Source of the DNA: Bifidobacterium biavatii DSM 23969 | GTDB taxonomy: Bacteria > Actinomycetota > Actinomycetes > Actinomycetales > Bifidobacteriaceae | Assembly: GCF_000741165.1 (NCBI RefSeq) | Contig: NZ_JGYN01000006.1 | Location: 96,164-160,163 of the forward strand | Direction of reading: 5' to 3' | Length of the DNA stretch: 64,000 nucleotides | In this document: one piece after another, positions 18,270-26,277 of the stretch | Layout of the letters: the number at the start of each line of letters is the position of its first letter | Numbering within the stretch: the first letter of the stretch is position 1 | The notes under the pieces: model-generated | Databases searched by the model: none | What the model was told of the DNA's origin: nothing | The model's input: only the letters and a program-made list of their open reading frames with translations | Position numbers and translations under genes: made by a program

Positions 18270-19121
18270 TTAGTACACGGAGTATCCGCCGTCGACCTGC
18301 AGGTTGGTGCCGGTGACGTAGCTGGATGCGTCGCTGGCGAGGAACAGGACGGCGGAGGCGATCTCCTCGTTGGTGCCGAAGCGGTGCATGGGCACGGGCG
18401 CGACCATCATGTCGTGCGCTTCGGGCACGATGCGGCCCTCGAAGATGCCGGACCACACGTATCCGGGCGAGATCGCGTTCGACCGGATGCCGTACGGAGC
18501 GAGCGCCGCGGCCAGATAGCGCGCGTACTCGTAGATGCCGGCCTTGGTCGCGCCGTACGCGGCGACCGGGGAAGGACCGCCGGCGATGAAGTTCGCATTG
18601 TGCGCGGACAGCGACGACGTGAAGATCAGTGAACCACCGTGGTTGTGCTCGCGCATGATGTGCTGGGCGATCTGCGCGGTCAGGTATGCGCCGGTCAGGT
18701 TGATGTCGATGGTTTTCCGCCACACCTCGTACGGTTCGTCCGCGTCGTCGCCGGGCACGTTCACGCCCGCGTTGAGGAATGCGACGTCGACGGTGCCGAG
18801 CTTGTCGACCAGCTGGGTTTTCAGTTCGTCGACCTGCGCCTTGTCGGACACGTCGCAGTACAGCGGCACGACGTTGGTCCCGTATCGTTCGGACAGTTCG
18901 GCCGCGAGCGGTTCGAGCGTCTCCTTGGCGCGAGGCAGGTCGACGATCGCCACGTCGGCGCCGGCCTCGGCCCACGCGGCGGCCGTGTTGCGGCCCAATC
19001 CGCCCGCACCGCCGGTCACGAACCCCTTCTTGCCCTTCAACGAGAACCGGTCCATGATGCGATGCGCCGGATCCTTCCACTGGTCGAGCGGATACTGGTC
19101 GAAAATCGTGGCGTCAGCCAT
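18270..19121 (-). CDS. SDR family oxidoreductase
   Basis: This classical short-chain dehydrogenase of 283 residues has the cofactor motif TGGAGGLGRN, NAGVN, the catalytic Ser in FTSSLSAH and the YGATK catalytic pair, ending with DGGYSVY. The Asp after the second strand (AIVDLPRA) suggests NAD rather than NADP. It carries an N-terminal extension of about 30 residues before the Rossmann fold (MADATIFDQYPLDQW), as in some polyol dehydrogenases. It lies downstream of an UcpA-like SDR and a MerR regulator on the same strand, so a role in sugar or polyol oxidation is likely. Confidence 0.88.
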   Translation of the reverse strand: MADATIFDQYPLDQWKDPAHRIMDRFSLKGKKGFVTGGAGGLGRNTAAAWAEAGADVAIVDLPRAKETLEPLAAELSERYGTNVVPLYCDVSDKAQVDELKTQLVDKLGTVDVAFLNAGVNVPGDDADEPYEVWRKTIDINLTGAYLTAQIAQHIMREHNHGGSLIFTSSLSAHNANFIAGGPSPVAAYGATKAGIYEYARYLAAALAPYGIRSNAISPGYVWSGIFEGRIVPEAHDMMVAPVPMHRFGTNEEIASAVLFLASDASSYVTGTNLQVDGGYSVY

Positions 19122-19325
19122 GCTGATCCTCCGTTCTGTCGGTGAAGCGGCACCGTCGCCGCCATCGTCACAGCGAGCCTATCACAGCCGGCGCGATGAT
19201 CCGTGCGATTCGTACGCCGGCTGCGAATGTGTGCATTCAGGCGCGCGACTGTGCTACGCGAACCGCAAGCGGCACATCGCGCCGAGTGCTCGGGTCGGCG
19301 CCGGTTCGTGCCGGTTTGTGCCAAA

Positions 19326-20141
19326 TCAGTTGGTGCCGATGCTCATCGTTTCGGGCAGCGTGCTGCCGCCGTCGATGACCATTTGCGCTCCGGTGATGTA
19401 GCTTGATTCGTCGCTGCCGAGGAACGCGAACAGCTCGCCCACTTCGGTGGGCTTGGCCAGTCGCTTCATCGGCACGCCGACCGCAATGTCGCGGATCGCC
19501 GACTCGGGGTCTGCCGGATTGGATTCGACGGCCATCTTCTCCACCATCGGCGTGCGCGCGTAGCCGAGCTGCGAACAGTTGACTCGGATGTGGCGGTCCG
19601 CGTATTCCACGGCCAGACACTTGGTCAGACCGACCAGCGCGGCCTTGGTCATGGCGTAGGCCGCCTCTCCCGCGTCGGCCACGATGTCGCCGGTGACCGA
19701 CGAGGCGATGACGATCGAGCCGCCACCGTTGGCGAGCATGTACGGAATCACCGCCTGACAGCTGTTCCACACGCCCTTGATATTCACGTCGATGTGGAAG
19801 TCGCGCATTTCGTCCGTCATGTCCTCGAACGGGGCGAGACGGCAGACGCCGGCGTTGCAGCAGGCGATGTCGATGGCGCCGAACGTGTTGGCCGTGCGCT
19901 TGGCAGCGTCGATCATCTGCGCCTTGTCGGCCACGTTGGCCGTGATGGTGATGATGCGCGCGTCCGGGTGCAGTCCGCGGATGCGCGCGGCCGTGTGTTC
20001 GACGTCGGGGGAGAGGTCGACCATGCAGATGTTCGCGCCGTATTTCGCGTACACTTCGGCGATGCCCTCGCCGAGTCCCGCCGCGGCGCCGGTGATGATG
20101 GCGGTTTTTCCTTCGAGCTTGCCTTGAATATGCTGACCCAT
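19326..20141 (-). CDS. ucpA: UcpA-like SDR oxidoreductase
   Basis: The 271-residue short-chain dehydrogenase resembles E. coli UcpA along its length: GKTAIITGAAAGLGEGIA, NAGVCRLAPFEDM, RDFHIDVNIKGVWN, SSVTGDIVADAGEAAYAMTKAA with the catalytic Ser/Tyr/Lys, and DGGSTLPETMSIG at the end. UcpA has no settled substrate. The Asp in CMVDLSPD suggests NAD. A 204-bp gap with no obvious gene separates it from the next SDR, which may have its own promoter. Confidence 0.88.
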   Translation of the reverse strand: MGQHIQGKLEGKTAIITGAAAGLGEGIAEVYAKYGANICMVDLSPDVEHTAARIRGLHPDARIITITANVADKAQMIDAAKRTANTFGAIDIACCNAGVCRLAPFEDMTDEMRDFHIDVNIKGVWNSCQAVIPYMLANGGGSIVIASSVTGDIVADAGEAAYAMTKAALVGLTKCLAVEYADRHIRVNCSQLGYARTPMVEKMAVESNPADPESAIRDIAVGVPMKRLAKPTEVGELFAFLGSDESSYITGAQMVIDGGSTLPETMSIGTN

Positions 20142-20328
20142 GATGCGCTCCTTTGCGTAGTTGGATTCGTCGCGTCGGCTGCGATGGCGGGCGACGGGAC
20201 CAGCCGTCGGTGCTGTGTCCGCCGACGACCCGTGACATCCTCATTGTAATGGTTTGGCGGAGGGAGATTCGGGAAGAAACGCGTGCGATGCGCCAATCGA
20301 GTCGCTCTGGGCTCTTCCCGGTTGGAGG

Positions 20329-20769
20329 TCATTGAAGGTAGTTTTGCCCGGCGTACAGCGACCAGTCCGGCTTGGGCGTGCCGTCAACGTAGCTTTGGCG
20401 GATGCCCTTGAAGAAGTGCAGTTTGCGTAGGACTTGCTGGTGCGCATCGTGCAATGCCTGCTCCTGCTTGATGATTTCCTGATGACGGTGTTCGAGCAGG
20501 TCGACCATGGCGTCGATGTTTTCCCGTTCGCCGTTTTCATACGCGAAGAAGCGCTGCAGCTCGTCGATGGTCATGCCGGCCTGCTTGAAGCACAGGATGG
20601 TGCCGAGCCGGTCGATATGCCAGTCGGTGTAGACGCGGCGTCCGCTGGCGTTGCGTTCGACGCCGGGCAGCAGTCCTGAATCCTCGTAGTAGCGCAGGGC
20701 GGACTGTTCGATGTGGAAGCGGTCCGCCACGTCCTTGATGCCGTATGTTCTGACGTTCATATCGTTCAT
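20329..20769 (-). CDS. MerR family transcriptional regulator
   Basis: This DNA-binding activator has the MerR winged helix at the N-terminus (YGIKDVADRFHIEQSALRYYEDSGLLPGVERNASGRRVY). A linker reads ILCFKQAGMTIDELQRFF, followed by a long dimerising coiled coil rich in Glu/Gln/His. At 146 aa there is only a short effector region, as in the CueR/YfmP-like group. It is divergent from a glycoside hydrolase gene, with 101 bp between the start codons holding a MerR-type dyad. It probably controls the hydrolase-transporter pair, and perhaps the SDR genes too. Confidence 0.9.
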   Translation of the reverse strand: MNDMNVRTYGIKDVADRFHIEQSALRYYEDSGLLPGVERNASGRRVYTDWHIDRLGTILCFKQAGMTIDELQRFFAYENGERENIDAMVDLLEHRHQEIIKQEQALHDAHQQVLRKLHFFKGIRQSYVDGTPKPDWSLYAGQNYLQ

Positions 20770-20796
20770 GACTTCCCTGCCTTCGCGTGTCGGGTC

Positions 20797-20827
20797 TTGA
20801 CTGGAAGTGTACTTGAAGAGATTGAAT
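20797..20827 (+). promoter_or_regulatory. MerR-type promoter and operator
   Basis: TTGACT (20797-20802) and TTGAAT (20822-20827) are 19 bp apart. This is the over-long spacing typical of MerR-activated promoters. The dyad AAGT-GT-ACTT (20805-20814) sits in the spacer. A second palindrome, TTAACGTTAA, lies at 20827-20836, close to the start site. Confidence 0.55.
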
Positions 20828-20870
20828 TAACGTTAACCAAACGGTGTTTTGCAAAAGGAGTGAGGTCATC

Positions 20871-22094
20871 ATGAAACCGTTGGACGATTACAGTTTCATC
20901 AAGGGATTCAACTACGAGTACGACCGGTACGAGCATGACGTCATGGAGCGCGACTTCACGTACGCACAGCGACTGACGCTGAACAGCTGCCGTCCGTTCT
21001 TCCACATGAGCCGCTGGAAAGAGGATCGCGAAGGCTTCCTCGCCGAGATCCACGATCTGGTGCGCACGGCCTGGTCGAAAGGCATTTCCACCACGCCGAT
21101 CCTGATGATGCCGTATTTCGCCGACGACCAAAAGCCGTACTGGTCGGCCCCCGCGCACAGCAACGCGCCGATCCCGGGCTGCTACGATCCGGCGAACTGG
21201 GCGATCGGCGACGCGTACGTGGCCGACGTGGTCAACGCGTTGAAGGACGAGCCGGGGCTCCTGTTCTGGGACGCGTACAACGAGCCGGGCTGGCACGGGT
21301 TCCTGCAGAGCGTGGACGATCCGGCCGAACGGGCACGTCGTTTCGATCTTGTCTGGGCGCACGTACGGCACGTGATCGGTGTGATCCGCGAGAACGATCC
21401 GGTCAACGCGATCGGCGTCGGCCACGTGCGCGTCGAGGACAACGAGCTGAGCGGCACGGCCGAACTGGCCGACATCATCGTCTACCACGACTATCTGCAA
21501 TCCTCCCGTCTTGTCGAGGAATCCTGCCGCAAGGCCGTCGACATGGGCCGCAGGTACGGCAAGCCGGTCATCAACAACGAAACCGGCTGCATCTGCCGCG
21601 CCAACCCGTACGAGCTGGAAATCAGACTGTGCAACAAGCACGGCATCGGCTACTATCTGTTCGAACTGATGATCCCGGCGGAAACGAACCAGTGGAGCCG
21701 TGTGCACGGCATCGTCTACCCCGACGGCACCGTGCGCGACCCGTCGATCGTGGCCGCGATCCAGGGCTTCTTCCGTAATCGCTCCGACAACGCCATTTTG
21801 CCGGATCTCAATCAGGAGCATGAGGTCGACCGCACGCTGGCGATCGTCAAGGAGCGGCTCGAAGCGTCGGCGAGGACCGACCGCGAGCATCAGGAGGCCA
21901 CGGCCGACGACCTGCTTGACGCCGCGGAACGCTGCGCCAACCTGCTGGAGGCCGGCGAAATGGTGCCGATGTATTACCCGCCGACCCGTCGCATCGAGGA
22001 GATGCGGCGCGACCCGCACAAGGATCTGATGAAGATCCGCAACTACACCTACGAACTGGCCCGTCAGCTGCAGGCCAAAGGACTGGTGCTCTGA
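20871..22094 (+). CDS. Clan GH-A glycoside hydrolase, cytosolic
   Basis: A 407-residue protein without signal peptide. It has a TIM-barrel hydrolase pattern with a putative acid/base Glu in WDAYNEPGW (Glu138) and a putative nucleophile in INNETGC (Glu237). This spacing and context fit clan GH-A (GH5-like cellulase/mannosidase relatives). The exact family and substrate are unclear. ATG 20871 has AAAAGGAGTGAGG upstream. The next gene, a GPH sugar transporter, starts 3 bp after its stop, so an imported glycoside is probably cleaved inside the cell. Confidence 0.8.
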   Translation: MKPLDDYSFIKGFNYEYDRYEHDVMERDFTYAQRLTLNSCRPFFHMSRWKEDREGFLAEIHDLVRTAWSKGISTTPILMMPYFADDQKPYWSAPAHSNAPIPGCYDPANWAIGDAYVADVVNALKDEPGLLFWDAYNEPGWHGFLQSVDDPAERARRFDLVWAHVRHVIGVIRENDPVNAIGVGHVRVEDNELSGTAELADIIVYHDYLQSSRLVEESCRKAVDMGRRYGKPVINNETGCICRANPYELEIRLCNKHGIGYYLFELMIPAETNQWSRVHGIVYPDGTVRDPSIVAAIQGFFRNRSDNAILPDLNQEHEVDRTLAIVKERLEASARTDREHQEATADDLLDAAERCANLLEAGEMVPMYYPPTRRIEEMRRDPHKDLMKIRNYTYELARQLQAKGLVL

Positions 22095-22097
22095 ACC

Positions 22098-23468
22098 ATG
22101 GAATCCGCTCTCCCTATGCCGGCATCCGCGCCGACGCTCATGCCGACGCATCGCAGAATCACGTTCTCGTTCCTTGACGTGGCCGGCAATCTGTTGTACT
22201 GCGTCATCACGGGATACGCGTTGTACTACTTCACCAACGTGTATGGGCTGTCCTCCGTGGCGGCCGGAGCGATCATCCTGACCGCCACGTGCGTAGGCGT
22301 GATCGACGCGCCGGTATGGGGGAGCGTGATCGACCGCACGCGGTCGCGATTGGGCCGGAGCCGGCCGTGGATTCTGCGCATGGCGTTGCCGTTCTGCGTG
22401 TTGACATGGTTGCTGTTCACCGTGCCTCCCCTGCATGACGACACAACGCGCACGGTGTATGCGGGCGCAACGTACGTGCTGGCCGGCATGTGCTATGACG
22501 GGATTTCCGTGGCCGGTTCCGCTGCGTTGCCGAACCTGACCTCAACGCTCGGCGAACGCGCTCAGGTCAATTCGGTGCGCATGGTCACCGGCAATCTGGG
22601 CAATTTCGCGGCGGTGACGTTCATTCTGCCGTTGGCGACGTGGCTCGGCGGATCGAGCACGTCACCGGTCGGCTGGTCGCACGCGGTTCTGATTTTCGCG
22701 TGCGTGAGTTTCGCGCTGTTGATCGCGTGCTTCGCCGACATGCGGGAGCGTGCCGCCGATCTGCATGTTCGTCCGCCGTCTCTGCGCCGGAACGTGACCG
22801 CCGCGTCCGGCAATTGGGTATGGTGGCTGGTGACGGGCTGGAACGTGCTGTTTTGGGTCGGCTTTTCGATTCGCACGTCCATGCTGCCGTACTATTTCCG
22901 GTATGTGATCGAAGACGAGCGGTGGACGTCCATATTGAACGGGGTGTCTGTCGTGCAGATCACCGGCATGGCGGCCGTGCCGTGGCTCGTCTCGCGCATC
23001 GGCGTTCACGGCAAATCGTGGGTGACCGTACTGTCGTTTGCATTGGCCGTCGTCGGACAGGTCGGTTTTCTGGTTGCTGGCTCGTCGCCCGTGCTGCTGA
23101 TCGCGTCTGACTGCTTCGCGTTTCTCGGCACCGGCATGGCATGCGCGATGTCCGCGCTGCTGGTCAGCTCGTCCGTCGACTATGGCGAATGGCACAGCGG
23201 CGTGCGCGCCAGCGGATTTCTGACCGCGGTAGGTATGGTGTGCGCGGTGCGTCTTGGCTCCGGTTTGGGCACGATGCTGTCGTCCGTCACGCTGAATGGA
23301 ATCGAGTTCGACGGTAGTCGTGCATCCCAAACCGGTACGGTTGTCTCCGGCATAAGCGCGACGTTCCTGTTCCTGCCATTGGGCATGTTTGTGGTTGCGA
23401 TGCTGCCGATGATGGCATACCGCCGGTACGAAACCGCAGAGGACGGCATCATTGCCGGACTTCAATAG
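22098..23468 (+). CDS. GPH/MFS-type sugar cation symporter
   Basis: The 456-residue, roughly 12-helix transporter has the glycoside-pentoside-hexuronide signature in the loop after helix 2 (DAPVWGSVIDRTRSRLGRSRPW). It also has the MelB-like central region and SSSVDYGEWHSG late in the protein. It imports a glycoside with Na+ or H+. It is directly coupled to the upstream hydrolase gene. The end of the frame lies 220 bp before an AraC-type remnant. Confidence 0.88.
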   Translation: MESALPMPASAPTLMPTHRRITFSFLDVAGNLLYCVITGYALYYFTNVYGLSSVAAGAIILTATCVGVIDAPVWGSVIDRTRSRLGRSRPWILRMALPFCVLTWLLFTVPPLHDDTTRTVYAGATYVLAGMCYDGISVAGSAALPNLTSTLGERAQVNSVRMVTGNLGNFAAVTFILPLATWLGGSSTSPVGWSHAVLIFACVSFALLIACFADMRERAADLHVRPPSLRRNVTAASGNWVWWLVTGWNVLFWVGFSIRTSMLPYYFRYVIEDERWTSILNGVSVVQITGMAAVPWLVSRIGVHGKSWVTVLSFALAVVGQVGFLVAGSSPVLLIASDCFAFLGTGMACAMSALLVSSSVDYGEWHSGVRASGFLTAVGMVCAVRLGSGLGTMLSSVTLNGIEFDGSRASQTGTVVSGISATFLFLPLGMFVVAMLPMMAYRRYETAEDGIIAGLQ

Positions 23469-23688
23469 GCTTCAATAAGACCGAGGGCCGCACAATGGGC
23501 GCTATGGCGATTGCCGATTGCTTCGCAGTCAGCTTGCAATAACGTTCACATACATCGAACACTACGTTTGGATCCGATGTTCCGTAGTGTGCGCCGCCGC
23601 GGACGCGCCGGATTACTTCCCGCGTCCGCAGGTCACACTCCGTCTTTGACGACACAGGAGCGGTGCGTAATTGTTGATGATCGCATGA

Positions 23689-24255
23689 ATGACATACCTG
23701 TTGAAACACGCAACGACCATTCCAGTCACGGACCGACGTCACCGTTCCGTGCCGAACATCGCCATTCAGGTCGACGATACTGATGAAGTGCTCAAGATCG
23801 TGTCGCGCATCCTGAAGGAACGACGGATCGTCTCGAGGCGACCATTGTTGTTGCAGGGATTATGCATGGAAGCATTGTCCATGATCGGCGAGGGGTCTCA
23901 TGCGATGTTCGACGCGTCTGGCCGGTCCGGCACTCCACTGGTGCGCGAGGCGATCAATTACATCGACGCGCATTTGGGAGATCCGGCCACCGTGCAGTCA
24001 GTGGCCGACCACCTGTTCATCAGTCGGGAGTACTTGTACAAGCTGTTTCTGAGAGATCTGGGCGTCACGCCGAGTGCGTTCATCGCCCGCACGCGTTTGT
24101 CGCAGGCTCAGGAACGGCTCGGCAGGGAAACCACTTCATTGGGGGAGATCGCGCTGGCCTGCGGATATGGCACCGCGTATGCAATGAGCAAGGCGTTCTC
24201 TCGGCATACCGGCATGAGCCCGAGTCGCTGGCGCAAGCTGCATCGTTCCATCTGA
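23689..24255 (+). pseudogene. AraC-family regulator lacking its sensor domain
   Basis: The C-terminal two-helix DNA-binding domain is intact: VADHLFISREYLYKLFLRDLG, then SLGEIALACGYGTAYAMSKAF and TGMSPSRWRK. Only about 90 residues precede it, and the usual N-terminal cupin of about 150 residues is missing. The ATG at 23689 has no ribosome site. In 23469-23688 no frame on the + strand reads as a sensor domain. It is either an N-terminally deleted remnant or a short regulator made from an unrecognised start. It sits just upstream of the solute-binding protein gene, where a carbohydrate regulator would be expected. Confidence 0.6.
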
Positions 24256-24360
24256 TCGTGGATACGAGTCCGGGACAAGTTCACGATTGCGTCAGGGGAA
24301 GTGCGCCGGAGGAGGACCAGCCTGCCGATCCTGATACCCGGTTGCACATTTTTGTACTCA

Positions 24361-24390
24361 TGTTAACAAACCGTCGATTCGGCCTATGAT
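24361..24390 (+). promoter_or_regulatory. Promoter with palindromic operator before the binding-protein gene
   Basis: TTAACA (24363-24368) and TATGAT (24385-24390) are separated by 16 bp. The -35 box lies in the palindrome TGTTAACA (24361-24368), a possible repressor site. The following 119 bp to the GTG start contain no other clear element. In 24256-24360 I see nothing beyond GC-rich sequence. Confidence 0.5.
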
Positions 24391-24509
24391 CGCATCAGCA
24401 AGGGGGATATTCTCGATTGCAAGAGGTCCGGCCACCGGGAAGGGCCTTGGAGCAGTGGCAAGGAAGCAAGTGATTCCAACGTTGGAGTCCGTAGTTAAGG
24501 AGTGGAACG

Positions 24510-26132
24510 GTGTACGCAGGACAACATGGCGGAACCCGCCGCAACGGTAAGACAAGCAGGGCGCGCATCATCACCATAACCGGTGCCGTAATGGCATCGG
24601 CCATCATGTTAACTGGATGCGGCGCCGACACGGCTACGAATGAGGACGCATCCGTCACCGTCATGGTCGTCCAGTCCTCGGATCAATTGAGCGTGGACAA
24701 GATGGTATGGACCAAACAAGTGGAGAAGGATTGCGGCTGCACGATCAAATGGCAGCGCGTCGACGCCAACTCCTTCCAGCAGCAACGTTCGACCATCCTC
24801 GCCTCCGAAAGCGTACCCGACATATCCATCAGCGGATTCGGATACGACGAGGCACAGAAATTCCCCTACTTCGAAGATCTCGCCCAGCATCTTGACGACA
24901 TGCCGAACGTCAAAGAATACCTTGAACAGATTCCGACCGCGAGGACGCTTACCGAGAACGAAAACGGCAACATGTACGTGCTGAGATCATACATGGGAAA
25001 GGGATACGCGGTCCCTGCACAGTATCTCATGATCAACAAAACTTGGCTTGACAAGCTCGGTCTGGACCTGCCCACAACCTGGGACGAATACGAGCAGGTC
25101 CTCGAGGCGTTCAAAACCAAGGACCCCAACGGCAACGGCAAGCAGGACGAAATCCCACTCGACCTGCGCAAGCTCGACACCGGATTCTTCGGCTGGTGGA
25201 ACCCGTTCCTTCTGTTGAACTCCCTCGGCATCACCACCCACTTCGGCAGCGGACCCGCCTCACAGGGCATATACGTCAGCAACGGCACGGTCGGCAACTT
25301 CATGATCGATGCCCGGTTCAGGCAGGTCATCGAATACCTGCATACTTTGATGGACCGAAACCTTATTCCCAAAGACGCGCTGACCAAGGACATTTCGAAA
25401 TACTCTGCAGAACTCAACTCCGATGGCAAAACACCCCTCGTTGGCAGCGCATTCGGCTGGGGCGCTAGCGACTTCGGCACCACGTTCGAAGATCAGTACG
25501 TCGCTCTACCGACGCTGAAAGCCAACGCCTCGGACCCGGAATCAAACCTCACCTGGGACGCGTCCGGCGACACATACTCATTCACCGGAGGCATCTCCAT
25601 GAGCGCCAAAACCAAGAACAAGGAGGCGGCGTACAAGATCATCAACAGCCTCTTCTCCGAGAAACTGTCCGTCCAGCAGTTCCGCGGTTCCATCCCCGAA
25701 TGGGTCACCGATGAAGGAAACCATCGTTACAAGGTCTCCGAACGATTCTGGGATACCTCGACCATGGGCACCCGAGAAGCCATCGAAGGCGGCTTCGCCG
25801 GATGGATCCCCGACAACGTCGAATGGGAGGATGAAATCAACATCGACCGTCAGAAGAAAATGAACGACGCCTACCTCGACGACTACGCCAACATCGATGC
25901 CACACGGGATGTCATGCCCGCCAACGCACGCCCAACATCGGAACAGCTGACCACGTTGTCCAACAACAACACTGCGATCTTCGACTATGCAATCACCAAA
26001 ATCGCGACGTGGATCGTCAAAGGCGGCATCGACGGCGAATGGGACGAATACGCCAAACAGCTTAAGGCATTGGGAATTGACGACAACGTCGCGATCTGGC
26101 AGGAAGCATACGACAAGGCAACCAAAAACTAA
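24510..26132 (+). CDS. Family 1 extracellular solute-binding lipoprotein
   Basis: The 540-residue ABC-importer binding protein starts at GTG 24510, with AAGGAG well placed. The lipobox is SAIMLTGCGAD (Cys about residue 34). The mature part has the long LplA-type layout: WTKQVEKDCGCTIKWQ, VPDISISGFGYDE, TWDEYEQVLEAFKTKDPNGNGKQDEIPL, GGISMSAKTKNKEAAYKIIN. It presumably binds an oligosaccharide outside the cell. No permease genes follow: the next gene is a beta-galactosidase. The transporter must use permeases encoded elsewhere, or it has lost them. Confidence 0.88.
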   Translation: MYAGQHGGTRRNGKTSRARIITITGAVMASAIMLTGCGADTATNEDASVTVMVVQSSDQLSVDKMVWTKQVEKDCGCTIKWQRVDANSFQQQRSTILASESVPDISISGFGYDEAQKFPYFEDLAQHLDDMPNVKEYLEQIPTARTLTENENGNMYVLRSYMGKGYAVPAQYLMINKTWLDKLGLDLPTTWDEYEQVLEAFKTKDPNGNGKQDEIPLDLRKLDTGFFGWWNPFLLLNSLGITTHFGSGPASQGIYVSNGTVGNFMIDARFRQVIEYLHTLMDRNLIPKDALTKDISKYSAELNSDGKTPLVGSAFGWGASDFGTTFEDQYVALPTLKANASDPESNLTWDASGDTYSFTGGISMSAKTKNKEAAYKIINSLFSEKLSVQQFRGSIPEWVTDEGNHRYKVSERFWDTSTMGTREAIEGGFAGWIPDNVEWEDEINIDRQKKMNDAYLDDYANIDATRDVMPANARPTSEQLTTLSNNNTAIFDYAITKIATWIVKGGIDGEWDEYAKQLKALGIDDNVAIWQEAYDKATKN

Positions 26133-26277
26133 TCCAAACAGCCACGTCGAGTATATGCATGCAGCGCCTCCTTCCACATCAAACAAGCAACATCGCATAA
26201 CGACACCGGCAATACAATGAATGCGGCCTCGCCGCCAACCGACGCGGGACCGCATTCCGCATACCAAGGAGTATCCC

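Noticed and set aside
20766..22436. 556-residue open frame on the - strand
   Set aside because: Antisense to the glycoside hydrolase and transporter, which carry recognisable catalytic and GPH motifs.
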